From Cyclobacteriaceae bacterium (GTDB lineage Bacteria; Bacteroidota; Bacteroidia; Cytophagales; Cyclobacteriaceae), in assembly GCA_024644875.1 (NCBI GenBank), contig JAHEGY010000047.1, forward strand, positions 1 to 33,379: 33,379 bases of DNA. Direction: 5' to 3'. Every line of letters begins with the position of its first letter. Within the stretch, counting starts at the first letter, position 1. Shown here piece after piece: positions 25,532-32,754 of the stretch. Position numbers and translations under genes: made by a program. Below the pieces are notes generated by a model, which saw nothing but the letters and a program-made list of their open reading frames with translations, did not search any database and was not told where the DNA came from.

Positions 25532-27067
25532 TCATGAACCAGGCAGCAAGCGTAGCATCATTACTCCATGGGGTGCTACCTGAGCTGCGAATGAATTGTT
25601 ATAGGTTCCAATATCCTCTTGTCTCCATAAATCACGAAGGGCCCAATTCCCGGAAATCATTAATTCATCCCAATTGATAGCAAGGGAGGTTTCTTCATCC
25701 TGTAAATTGAAAAGTCCGACCGCTATGGAACCATCCTCCAGTTCCTTGGCCAGGACGAACTCAGTTTCTGTTTTTCGAATAATTTTGGCTTGTTTGCCGA
25801 GGAGATCCTGGTTAACCTCAATAACTTCGTGATTGCATAGTACATTCAATGTAAAGGCATCGAGTTTAGCCATATCCCCGCTAAAAATCAACGGTGCAGC
25901 CATTAAGCTCCACATTGACATGTATGAATACTGTTCATAAGGAGTCAGGTCGGTCGGTGTGCCTTCAGCCATATCATGGGCATTGCCTACCCATCCAATT
26001 AAAATATAATCAGGATCATTCCAGCCCCCGGGTTGGGCATAGGCCCAATGTTCCGCGTTTCTCATGCCTATCGAATAAAAACCAGGCAGGCCCTGGCGCA
26101 TCTCAAGACCGAGATCACCGGTTGTCCGCCAGCAATTGCCCACTTCAGCCCCCCATTTCCAGACATCCCCCATGCCGTACTGGCATAGATTCAATACTAT
26201 ATCCCGATCAAGGCCAGACAGGATATCCCACATTTTCTGATAAGGCTTTTTAAGATGTTCTACAGTTTTTCCACCTGCTTTTTTCCTGTAACTGCACCAG
26301 TCATATTTAAGAAAATCGAAACCCCATTCCGCGAAAGTCCCTGCATCCAGTTGTTCGTGGTTATAGCTGCCCACGTAGCCTGCACAGGTGCTGGGGCCCG
26401 GGGAAATATATATCCCTGCTTTCAATCCTTTTGAATGGATATAATCCGTCATCGACTGCATGTCAGGGAACCTTGTATTGGTTTTGATCTTACCATTCTT
26501 TTCCCTGGTTTCCCCACCTATTTCCGGATCTTTTGAGTTGACCTTGACCATCCAGCAATCGTCGATGTTAACATATTGATAACCATAGTCTGCCATACCA
26601 GTGGCTATCATCTGGTCTGCCGCCCGACGCATTAGCTGGTCGCTTATCCTGTCATAATGTATATACCAGCTGTTCCAGCCCATTGGAGGCGTAAGGGCCA
26701 GTTTATCACCCACTTTAATGGTAAGCTTCCGGCAGAATTCACTTTTTGAATTTTTAGCGCAAATATCTATTTCATAGGTGCCGGGGTCAGGTATTGAGCC
26801 TGTGATTATTCCCTTATTGTTGTCCAGTATAAGGCCTTTGGGCAGGTTTTCAATACTAAAGGCGATCGGGCGTTCCCCGGTACAGGGGATCCTGTAAATA
26901 ACCGGATTACCTGGTCTTACACCATATACCTTCGGCCCGTTGATCCTGGGTGATGAAGGCGGAGCAGGAGTAAGGATGTATTCTGAATAATCATTTTGGT
27001 TCGATTCCTGACAAGACAAGGCATGATACAATGCCATTATAAAAAATAAGATCAGTGAGTATTTCAT
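25532..27067 (-). CDS. Alpha-galactosidase, GH27, lipoprotein
   Basis: 512 residues from the ATG at 27067. The frame continues upstream, but this ATG begins a lipoprotein signal (MKYSLILFFIMALYHALSC, acylated C19), which settles the start. Residues about 45-120 form an Ig-like putative binding domain (NLPKGLILDNNKGIITGSI, of the He_PIG type). The GH27 barrel begins at LTPPMGWNSWYIHYD. The nucleophile is D256 in LKYDWCSY and the acid/base is D318 in CWRTTGDL. It should release terminal alpha-galactose from oligosaccharides at the cell surface or in the periplasm. There are no SusC/SusD or other PUL genes beside it, so it is a stand-alone enzyme. Some GH27 members act on alpha-N-acetylgalactosamine or arabinopyranose. 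Confidence 0.93.
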   Translation of the reverse strand: MKYSLILFFIMALYHALSCQESNQNDYSEYILTPAPPSSPRINGPKVYGVRPGNPVIYRIPCTGERPIAFSIENLPKGLILDNNKGIITGSIPDPGTYEIDICAKNSKSEFCRKLTIKVGDKLALTPPMGWNSWYIHYDRISDQLMRRAADQMIATGMADYGYQYVNIDDCWMVKVNSKDPEIGGETREKNGKIKTNTRFPDMQSMTDYIHSKGLKAGIYISPGPSTCAGYVGSYNHEQLDAGTFAEWGFDFLKYDWCSYRKKAGGKTVEHLKKPYQKMWDILSGLDRDIVLNLCQYGMGDVWKWGAEVGNCWRTTGDLGLEMRQGLPGFYSIGMRNAEHWAYAQPGGWNDPDYILIGWVGNAHDMAEGTPTDLTPYEQYSYMSMWSLMAAPLIFSGDMAKLDAFTLNVLCNHEVIEVNQDLLGKQAKIIRKTETEFVLAKELEDGSIAVGLFNLQDEETSLAINWDELMISGNWALRDLWRQEDIGTYNNSFAAQVAPHGVMMLRLLPGS

Positions 27068-27321
27068 ATAAAAAAAATTAGCAAAATATGATCTGATAAA
27101 TTTAATATTATTTTTGGGAATGGCTAGGCTTTTGCATCCTTCTTTTATCCCATCCAGCCCAGTCAGTTTATCGTTTGCCAGCATTACTAAATATTCTTTG
27201 GCCAGGAACCAAACCCCATTAACTCCATCGCCTGAAGTCTTATTGATACTGGCCAGTTCAGCTAGATTTTTTAAACCTGACTTGTTCTTAAGATCGTTGG
27301 GTACCCGCAGGTATAAATGTT
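27068..27321 (-). pseudogene. Coding-like stretch upstream of GH27, possible gene remnant
   Basis: The minus-strand frame of the GH27 gene stays open for about 85 codons upstream of its signal peptide, back to a TAA near 27319-27321. The translated text looks like real protein (for example SGLKNLAELASINKTSGDG, then GVWFLAKEYLVMLANDKL and TGLDGIKEGCKSLAIP) but has no good start codon at its beginning. I do not recognise the family. The part nearest GH27 (27068-27110) turns AT-rich like a promoter. It may be a decayed gene end, or a chance open stretch. Confidence 0.3.
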
Positions 27322-27533
27322 AGGACATTGTAAAAACTATAGCTGATAAATAAAATTTTCATTATGTTGTAAGATTCATAATTAAAAAAAGTCTCATATT
27401 CTCACAAAGACTCTTAGAAATATTCACCAAGATGTTTTGGCTTTTAATAACCGGTTTTTAAAACTTGTATGTTCAGCTGATTTTTTCCATGCAAACCATT
27501 AAATTAGATGTATATTAAAGTTAAAAAGTAAGG
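27322..27533. other. Intergenic region upstream of the Crp/Fnr gene
   Basis: 212 AT-rich bases. It contains a weak inverted repeat, AGTCT...AGACT near 27391-27414, and must hold the promoter of the regulator gene. AAGG lies directly before its ATG. No ORF recognised. Confidence 0.3.
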
Positions 27534-28160
27534 ATGATCGATAAATCAAAAATATCACACCTTTTTCCGCATCTCAGCGATGAACTGATTGCTGAAATTG
27601 TTTCGGTGTCAATATTTAAAGAGATTCCCTCGGGATCCACGATTCTGAGGGCAGGGCAGTATGTAAAAGTAATTCCGATCGTCACCCAAGGGTTAATAAA
27701 GGTGTTTTCAAGGCATGAAGACAAAGATCTTCTCCTGTATTATATACAACCCAATGAATCCTGTATAATGTCATTTTCAGCAAGTCTCAAGAACGAACCG
27801 AGTCGCGTTTATGCCATTGCTGAGGAGGACACTTCAGCAATACTTCTTCCGGTTGAGAAAATTGATCAATGGATCCGGCAATTTCCGGATTTCAATTCAA
27901 TATTTTTTCAGTTGTATAATTTAAGATACAGCGAATTACTGGAGACGATCAGCGATCTTCTATTCAATAAGATGGACCAGCGATTGTACGATTACCTGAA
28001 GAAAAAACATCAATTAACGGGTAAAAATCCACTAAAAATGTCCCACCGGCAAATCGCAAACGATATGGGCACCGCAAGGGAAGTGATCAGCAGGGTTATG
28101 AAAAAACTGGAAGGAGAAGGTAAGGTCCGGCAACATACAAGCAGCATTGAAATTTTATAG
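27534..28160 (+). CDS. Crp/Fnr family transcriptional regulator
   Basis: 208 residues. Residues about 10-115 form the cyclic-nucleotide-binding-like sensor barrel (GSTILRAGQYVKVIPIVTQGLIKVF). A long dimer helix follows (about 118-150), and a winged HTH (about 165-200) contains MSHRQIANDMGTAREVISRVMKKLEG. The recognition helix reads REVISR (R182, E183, R187), matching the R-E-x-x-x-R triad with which E. coli CRP reads TGTGA; FNR lacks the first arginine. The cAMP phosphate-binding motif is not obvious, and the only cysteine near the sensor is C78, so no Fe-S cluster is expected; the signal is unknown. A CRP-like palindrome begins 1 base after its stop codon. Confidence 0.93.
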   Translation: MIDKSKISHLFPHLSDELIAEIVSVSIFKEIPSGSTILRAGQYVKVIPIVTQGLIKVFSRHEDKDLLLYYIQPNESCIMSFSASLKNEPSRVYAIAEEDTSAILLPVEKIDQWIRQFPDFNSIFFQLYNLRYSELLETISDLLFNKMDQRLYDYLKKKHQLTGKNPLKMSHRQIANDMGTAREVISRVMKKLEGEGKVRQHTSSIEIL

Positions 28161-28161
28161 T

Positions 28162-28177
28162 TGTGACTTCAGTCACT
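28162..28177. promoter_or_regulatory. CRP-type palindrome directly behind the Crp/Fnr gene
   Basis: TGTGA-CTTCAG-TCACT: the inner 14 bases (GTGACT-TC-AGTCAC) are a perfect palindrome and the site fits the CRP consensus TGTGA-N6-TCACA. It lies 1 base past the regulator's stop and 36 bases before the ATG of a 32-residue protein. A partial Bacteroidota -7 element (CATCTTTG, 28199-28206) would place its centre near -42, the class II activator position. The assignment to the adjacent regulator is inferred from its REVISR helix. Confidence 0.7.
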
Positions 28178-28213
28178 GTTTGTTAAAAACCGCTATCCCA
28201 TCTTTGTAGAACT

Positions 28214-28312
28214 ATGGATGGTAAAAAAGCAATAAAATTTGTTTCGGTGTGTGTTTTATGCATTGGAATCATTACTGCCATAGTTATTCTTGTTCAATAT
28301 TTATTAACATAA
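28214..28312 (+). CDS. 32-residue single-helix membrane microprotein
   Basis: Short frame ATG to TAA: MDGKKAIKFVSVCVLCIGII and then TAIVILVQYLLT. A basic N-terminus (KKAIK) precedes one hydrophobic helix of about 22 residues with two cysteines, ending at the membrane. By the positive-inside rule the N-terminus should be cytoplasmic. It is placed between a CRP-like site and the DUF2892 gene, 13 bases ahead of the latter, so it is probably the first gene of a regulated operon. There is no clear Shine-Dalgarno; the mRNA may be nearly leaderless. Function unknown; a chance frame is possible but the layout argues against it. Confidence 0.55.
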   Translation: MDGKKAIKFVSVCVLCIGIITAIVILVQYLLT

Positions 28313-28325
28313 AAAACACAGAAAG

Positions 28326-28532
28326 ATGAAGAAAAACATGGGAAACGCGGATAGGATTACAAGAGTGATAATCGCCGTGATCATTGCAGTACTTTATTTT
28401 ACAAACGTCATAACAGGTACATTGGGCATTGTATTGCTTGTGCTGGGCGGAATATTTGTATTGACCAGCCTAATGAGTTTTTGTCCGTTATATGCACCTT
28501 TTGGGCTGAGCACCTGCAAGGTAAAAGAGTGA
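28326..28532 (+). CDS. DUF2892 (YgaP-like) inner membrane protein
   Basis: 68 residues. It opens with the family signature KKNMGNADRITRVIIAVIIAVLYF, then a second hydrophobic helix GTLGIVLLVLGGIFVLTSLMSF, and ends with CPLYAPFGLSTCK. This CPLY-GxxTC ending is shared by YgaP-type membrane domains, which are often linked to rhodanese and sulfur or thiol chemistry. Here there is no rhodanese domain. The two C-terminal cysteines are candidates for redox or sulfur transfer. It follows the microprotein by 13 bases and precedes a lipoprotein gene by 23 bases. Confidence 0.9.
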   Translation: MKKNMGNADRITRVIIAVIIAVLYFTNVITGTLGIVLLVLGGIFVLTSLMSFCPLYAPFGLSTCKVKE

Positions 28533-28555
28533 TTAAACACCATAAACCAGACAAA

Positions 28556-29020
28556 ATGAAAGATCATAAAATAAAATATTTATGGATAATCCTTTTAGCT
28601 ATCAGCTTTGGAATGATATCCTGTTCGGATAATGATGAAAGTGGTCCGGACCTTACTTCCATGCAAGAAATAGAGGATACCATGAATTCGGGGAATTGGA
28701 GAATCACCAGGTTCATCGATTCAGGGAAGGATGAAACAAACCATTTCTCTGGCTATGACTTTGTATTCAATGAGAATGGAGTCTTGACCAGTAATAATGA
28801 AACAAATACCTATGAGGGATCCTGGAGTATTTCGGATAGCAACAGCAGCGATGACAGCCCGGATGATTTGGATTTCACCATCCAATTTAACCTCACTAAT
28901 GATTTTGAGGACCTCAACGATGATTGGGATATCCTCTCAGTTACAGCCAGTAAAATTGAATTGATGGATGTTAGTGGCGGTAATGGAGGGACAGATTATC
29001 TGACCTTCGAGAAAAATTAA
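28556..29020 (+). CDS. Lipocalin-like lipoprotein
   Basis: 154 residues from the ATG at 28556; the frame extends further upstream but overlaps DUF2892. The lipobox FGMISC gives C23 as the acylated cysteine. The mature part starts acidic (SDNDESG), then NSGNWRITRFIDSG, a DFVFNENGVLTSNNETNTYEG strand pair and a closing SKIELMDVSGGNGGTDYLTFEKN. This layout is that of small Bacteroidota lipocalin-like lipoproteins. It is probably the last gene of the Crp-linked operon, since a hairpin follows its stop within 20 bases. No ligand can be proposed. Confidence 0.8.
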   Translation: MKDHKIKYLWIILLAISFGMISCSDNDESGPDLTSMQEIEDTMNSGNWRITRFIDSGKDETNHFSGYDFVFNENGVLTSNNETNTYEGSWSISDSNSSDDSPDDLDFTIQFNLTNDFEDLNDDWDILSVTASKIELMDVSGGNGGTDYLTFEKN

Positions 29021-29038
29021 TTAAATACACCCTACAGG

Positions 29039-29067
29039 TAATGCAGCTGGATTCACCTGCTGCATTA
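29039..29067 (+). terminator. Probable terminator hairpin of the Crp-linked operon
   Basis: Perfect 9-bp arms TAATGCAGC (29039-29047) and GCTGCATTA (29059-29067) with an 11-base loop. It lies 18 bases after the lipoprotein stop. The following TCTTATT is only a weak T tract, so it may be a leaky terminator or a 3'-end stabiliser. The rest of the gap to the sigma factor gene (29068-29288) shows nothing I recognise. Confidence 0.6.
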
Positions 29068-29288
29068 TCTTATTCCCCCTTCCCGGAGAAATCCGGTAAA
29101 AATCGCAGAAATGGTGCGAGTACCAGGTTCTTATTTAGAGATCAGATGCCGAAATTTTAATGTCTCAGAGGCAACCATTGGATGACTTCCCTTGTATTGT
29201 CTGTAAAAATGGGTAATTGGAACGAACAGTTTAATCTTCAAAAAGCTTTTACTTTAAAAGATACCGATTGGGACCAGATCATAAACTT

Positions 29289-29837
29289 ATGTTGCGCAAC
29301 CTCATAAAGGGTTGTATCAAAAATGACAGGAAATGTCAGAGAGATCTGTACCAACATTTTTATGCCTATAGCATAAGTATTTGCCTTAGGTATTCAGATA
29401 GCAGGGATGAAGCAGTTGAAGTTCTAAATGAGGCATTTATGAAAATATTCAAGAACCTTAAAAAATTTGATCTTTCAAGACCTTTTACACCATGGCTTAG
29501 AAAGATCCTGATCAATTCATGTATAAATAATTTTAAAAGTAAAAGAATTGAATTGATGAATGAACTGCATGAAGAGCAGATACATTCATCCGGTGAAGAT
29601 ATATTATCCCATATCTCCTATAATGAGATCCTGGGACTTATCCGGAAGCTGTCTCCCGGATACAGAACCGTGTTCAATTTATATGTTATAGAAGGATATA
29701 AACACGAAGAAATAGCGGCCATGCTGAATATTTCAGTTGGTACGTCTAAATCGAACCTGGCCAAGGCCAAGAAAAACATGAGAATTATTCTAAAAGAATA
29801 TTTCCTGGAAGATTATGAACGATCAAAACAAGGATAG
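29289..29837 (+). CDS. ECF-type RNA polymerase sigma factor
   Basis: 182 residues from the ATG at 29289 (MLRNLIKGCIKND); a TTG seven codons earlier is in frame but less likely. Region 2 is visible as RDLYQHFYAYSISICLRY, DEAVEVLNEAFMKIFKNLKKF and PFTPWLRKILINSCINNFK. Region 4 is LIRKLSPGYRTVFNLYVIEGYKHEEIAAMLNISVGTSKSNLAKAKKNM, a helix-turn-helix for the -35 element. It directs RNA polymerase to a small regulon, likely for envelope functions. The next gene overlaps it by 23 bases and has an anti-sigma-like N-terminus, the standard regulatory pairing in Bacteroidota. Confidence 0.93.
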   Translation: MLRNLIKGCIKNDRKCQRDLYQHFYAYSISICLRYSDSRDEAVEVLNEAFMKIFKNLKKFDLSRPFTPWLRKILINSCINNFKSKRIELMNELHEEQIHSSGEDILSHISYNEILGLIRKLSPGYRTVFNLYVIEGYKHEEIAAMLNISVGTSKSNLAKAKKNMRIILKEYFLEDYERSKQG

Positions 29838-31083
29838 TTTAGAAAATTTCTTTAAGAAAGGAGCTCAAAATTATGATATTGAGTTCAGGGAAGGCGACTG
29901 GAAGAAAATGGAAGCCCTGTTGGATAGTGAGATGCCTGTTGCCTTCTCCTTTTCTGCCTTTCTGAAGAAGATCTGGCCCCTGGTTGCCTTGCTTCTGGTG
30001 ATCCCACTGGGATGGTATTCTTTTGATCGGTTTTCAGGGAATAAAATCCGTGAATTTGGCGCCTTAAATCAAATTGATAATATAGAAGCCAGTCCCAACG
30101 CAACTAATGATCGTATACTGGAACCACGAAACACGCTAAATCAATCTTTAGATCTCCAATCTAAAGCAGGACAGGAAACAGTAAGTCCGAAGCCTGGAAA
30201 TTCGTCTTCAGAGTTGATGGCTGCAGTTACCTCCAGGGGTGAAATGGCCAAAAATAAACATGCAATTTATGGCAATCTTCAAACAGAGGCCATGGAAGAA
30301 TCTGAGGCATCAGCAGGTTTCACTATGACTGGAAATAGCGAACAGATAACCATTAATTCTGAGTCTTTTGCTTATAGGCTTCCTGGTATGCTGGACCCAC
30401 TATTTCCTGGTTCCACAATTAGTGATCTGAAAGATCCGAACCGGCCTGAGGCAAGAACTTTTAATGATAAAGCAGGTAATGACCGTTTTAAAGTTTCTTT
30501 TTCCCTTGGAGCAGGTTTCAGCCCTGATTTCAGCACCGTGGGGATGGGCAATTTCGTTTCCCCGGGAGTCCGCTGGAATTTCTTGGCTGAAGTGGGTATA
30601 TCCAGGAGGTTTATAATAAATACTGGTATAACGTGGGTAAATAACAAATATGAAGCCTATGGGGAGGATTATCATGCCCCCCCACGTTATTGGAAAAAGG
30701 GCATCGCCGCGGATGAAGCCTATGGTGAATGTGTTATGCTGGATATCCCATTAAATGTGAGATACAACTTCCTGATGAAAGGAAGGCACCAGTTCTTTGT
30801 CTCTGGCGGTGCTTCTACCTATATCCTTCTGAAAGAGGATTATTATTTCGAGTACGACGTGGAAGATCCGGAGCTGCCCCAACACTGGGGAACAGATAAA
30901 ACAAGTGTTTATCCCTTTAAAATTGTGAATTTTTCGGTGGGATATCAGTACCAATTGGGTAGAAAAGGAGCTTTTCAGGTAGAACCGTTCATTAAGATCC
31001 CTACTGCCGGGGTAGGTTGGGGAGAGGTCGATTTGCAAACTTTGGGCGTTTATTTTATGTACAAATACCAACTTGGCAGATGA
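29815..31083 (+). CDS. Anti-sigma-like / outer-membrane-barrel fusion protein
   Basis: 422 residues. Residues 1-50 (DSLENFFKKGAQNYDIEFREGDWKKMEALLD) resemble the short cytoplasmic part found in Bacteroidota proteins next to ECF sigma factors. A single membrane helix follows (IWPLVALLLVIPLGWYSF, about 53-70), then a low-complexity linker of about 150 residues rich in S, N and E. Residues about 225-422 look like an outer membrane beta-barrel domain (PorT/OMP_b-brl type): FKVSFSLGAGFSPDF, FLAEVGISRRFIINTGITWVNNKYEA, and a final VYFMYKYQLGR. It starts 23 bases inside the sigma factor gene. It may hold the sigma factor at the inner membrane while the barrel half acts in the periplasm or outer membrane. 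Confidence 0.75.
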   Translation: MNDQNKDSLENFFKKGAQNYDIEFREGDWKKMEALLDSEMPVAFSFSAFLKKIWPLVALLLVIPLGWYSFDRFSGNKIREFGALNQIDNIEASPNATNDRILEPRNTLNQSLDLQSKAGQETVSPKPGNSSSELMAAVTSRGEMAKNKHAIYGNLQTEAMEESEASAGFTMTGNSEQITINSESFAYRLPGMLDPLFPGSTISDLKDPNRPEARTFNDKAGNDRFKVSFSLGAGFSPDFSTVGMGNFVSPGVRWNFLAEVGISRRFIINTGITWVNNKYEAYGEDYHAPPRYWKKGIAADEAYGECVMLDIPLNVRYNFLMKGRHQFFVSGGASTYILLKEDYYFEYDVEDPELPQHWGTDKTSVYPFKIVNFSVGYQYQLGRKGAFQVEPFIKIPTAGVGWGEVDLQTLGVYFMYKYQLGR

Positions 31084-31084
31084 A

Positions 31085-31249
31085 ATGAAAGCAGAAGCAC
31101 TGAAACTGGAAATATTCCAGATGTCGAAAAACGGCGACCCTGAGAAGATAATATTTAAGGTTATATCCGATGAGATATTGATCATAATTATAGTAAAGAT
31201 CAAAACAACAATTTATATACACGATAAAATTATTCTAAACCAAAATTAA
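31085..31249 (+). CDS. Possible 54-residue ORF
   Basis: A frame starting 1 base after the barrel gene's stop: KAEALKLEIFQMSKNGDPEK and then KIIFKVISDEILIIIIVKI. The first third resembles the N-termini of small antitoxin-like proteins of this phylum, but the second half is AT-rich and runs through what should be the promoter of the next gene (ATG at 31255). It may be a truncated remnant or chance. Confidence 0.25.
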   Translation: MKAEALKLEIFQMSKNGDPEKIIFKVISDEILIIIIVKIKTTIYIHDKIILNQN

Positions 31250-31254
31250 ACCTT

Positions 31255-31824
31255 ATGAAGAAGAATTTAATTAAACTCATTGGGGTCATGATAGCGATTA
31301 TTGTGGTTCTAAGTTCCTGTAGCGATTCCACAGAGGAAGCTGATCCATGCCAGAATGGTCCGGAACTAAGTATAGATAACATAACCATAAGTATTGAGGG
31401 GCAATCAAATGGGGCTATAGAGGTAAGCGCGAATAATGGTACTTCCCCGTATATGTACAGCATTGATGGGATCAATTTTCAAAATGATGGTTCATTTACT
31501 GATCTAGAGGCCAATGACTACACCCTTACGGTTAAGGATGCCAATAATTGCACTGTTTCTGAAATGGCTACTGTGACAGAAGTTCCGGAAGTATCTTATG
31601 CCAGTGAGATAAGACCGATCATTGATACCAATTGTCAACTATCCAGTTGTCACGGGGATAATCAGGGGATCCCTTCATTTGCTACCTATGCGGATGTGAG
31701 TGCAAATGCCAATGGAATCAAATTTCGTACCGGCAACGGATCCATGCCACCGGCCGGGCCTCTGCCTGATGCACAAGTTCAATTGATATCCGATTGGGTA
31801 GACCAGGGTGCTCCAAATAACTAA
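31255..31824 (+). CDS. Cytochrome-like lipoprotein with CX4CH site and SprB-like repeat
   Basis: 189 residues. The lipobox VLSSC gives acylated C22. Residues about 38-110 form one SprB/PKD-like adhesin-type repeat (GAIEVSANNGTSPYMYSIDG, then LEANDYTLTVKDANNCT). The C-terminal part (about 112-189) is a cytochrome c-like domain: VSYASEIRPIIDTNC, the C127-x4-C132-H133 site in CQLSSCHGD, a possible distal ligand M164 in GSMPPAG, and a final LISDWVDQGAPNN. The heme site is CX4CH rather than CXXCH, a pattern I know from Bacteroidota cytochrome-domain proteins; heme attachment is not proven. A second, shorter copy follows 13 bases downstream. Confidence 0.8.
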   Translation: MKKNLIKLIGVMIAIIVVLSSCSDSTEEADPCQNGPELSIDNITISIEGQSNGAIEVSANNGTSPYMYSIDGINFQNDGSFTDLEANDYTLTVKDANNCTVSEMATVTEVPEVSYASEIRPIIDTNCQLSSCHGDNQGIPSFATYADVSANANGIKFRTGNGSMPPAGPLPDAQVQLISDWVDQGAPNN

Positions 31825-31837
31825 CCCAGAGATACAC

Positions 31838-32182
31838 GTGAAAAGGCTATTTGTTACCGGACTTGTTATCATTTCTTTTGCTTGTACCTATGACAATGAG
31901 GAGGATTTGTATGGTATTAAAGAATGTCCTCCCGAAGGTGTTTCCTTCTCGGACAGGGTGGAGCCCATTGTAAATACCAATTGTGCCATTCCGGGTTGCC
32001 ATGCATCAGGAGGGCAGCAACCCACATTGGAAACATACGAGCAGATATCCTCGAATGCTGATAGGATCAGAACCAGGACCTCAAACGGTACAATGCCTCC
32101 CCCAACCTCAGGCATTCGTCTCTCTCAAGAGGATATTGACGATATCGCATGCTGGGTGGATGCAGGAGCTCCTGAGAATTAA
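31838..32182 (+). CDS. Second cytochrome-like lipoprotein with CX4CH site
   Basis: 114 residues from a GTG start at 31838, chosen because it directly opens a lipoprotein signal (MKRLFVTGLVIISFAC, acylated C16). An upstream GTG at 31808 would add ten polar residues and overlap the previous gene. The mature protein is a single cytochrome c-like domain: VSFSDRVEPIVNTNC, C49-x4-C54-H55 in CAIPGCHASG, M86 in GTMPPP, and ACWVDAGAPEN at the end. It is clearly a paralogue of the C-terminal half of the preceding lipoprotein. It lies 13 bases after that gene and 26 bases before the YceI gene, so all are probably one operon. Confidence 0.8.
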   Translation: MKRLFVTGLVIISFACTYDNEEDLYGIKECPPEGVSFSDRVEPIVNTNCAIPGCHASGGQQPTLETYEQISSNADRIRTRTSNGTMPPPTSGIRLSQEDIDDIACWVDAGAPEN

Positions 32183-32208
32183 TATATTAAAATGATAAAT
32201 CTTGAATT

Positions 32209-32754
32209 ATGAAGGATATTCGAATTGCAGGCCTGTTGATTCTGTTGTTATTCTCGAATAGATCCCTGGCCCAAAAATATAAATCAGTTTCATCCTCGGC
32301 ACATTTCTTTTCTGATGCACCGATGGAAGATATAGAAGCCAATAACCTTGATGGTCAAAGTGCTATGGACCTTTCAACAGGTGAGATTGTCTTTTCCATA
32401 CCCATTAAGTCCTTTGAATTTGAGAAGTCCCTCATGCAGGAACATTTCAATGAGAATTACCTGGAATCCGATAAATATCCAACGGCTACCTTTCAGGGCA
32501 CAATCTCGGGCTTTAACAAGGATGCTGAAGGATGGCAAAAAGCAAGGGCTGAGGGCAGTATGAATATTCACGGAGTGAGCAAAGAACTTGCCGCGGATGG
32601 AGAGATTAAGATCGAAGAGGGTTCAATAGGGATTAAATCAAAATTCCCAATTGCCCTGGAAGATTATAAGATCAAAATCCCCAAAGTGGTCTTTTATAAC
32701 ATTGCAGAAGTAGTTGAGGTAACCATAACATTTACATATGAACCAATTGATTAA
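32209..32754 (+). CDS. YceI family periplasmic protein
   Basis: 181 residues with a signal peptide (MKDIRIAGLLILLLFSNRSLAQ). The mature part is a YceI lipocalin-like barrel: SSSAHFFSDAPMEDIEANN, GEIVFSIPIKSFEFEKSLMQEHFNENYLES, KYPTATFQGTI, GSMNIHGVSKELAADG and a final beta strand. YceI proteins bind isoprenoid lipids such as quinones or polyprenyl phosphates in the periplasm. In this operon it follows two cytochrome-like lipoproteins, so a role in moving or guarding a quinone near electron-transfer proteins is conceivable (inference). Its end overlaps the next gene by 17 bases. Confidence 0.92.
   Translation: MKDIRIAGLLILLLFSNRSLAQKYKSVSSSAHFFSDAPMEDIEANNLDGQSAMDLSTGEIVFSIPIKSFEFEKSLMQEHFNENYLESDKYPTATFQGTISGFNKDAEGWQKARAEGSMNIHGVSKELAADGEIKIEEGSIGIKSKFPIALEDYKIKIPKVVFYNIAEVVEVTITFTYEPID

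Noticed and set aside
27114-27323. Plus-strand 69-codon frame upstream of GH27
   Set aside because: Rich in S, P, L and R in the way antisense frames are; the minus-strand reading of the same bases looks more like protein. It begins with TTG and has no ribosome binding site.
30751-31203. 150-codon minus-strand frame across the barrel gene end
   Set aside because: Mostly antisense to the barrel domain, with composition typical of a shadow frame.
31178-31203. TTGATC...GATCAA, FNR-like half-sites ahead of the cytochrome-like lipoprotein gene
   Set aside because: The spacing of 14 bases between arms does not fit the TTGAT-N4-ATCAA box, and the DNA is very AT-rich, so chance is likely.
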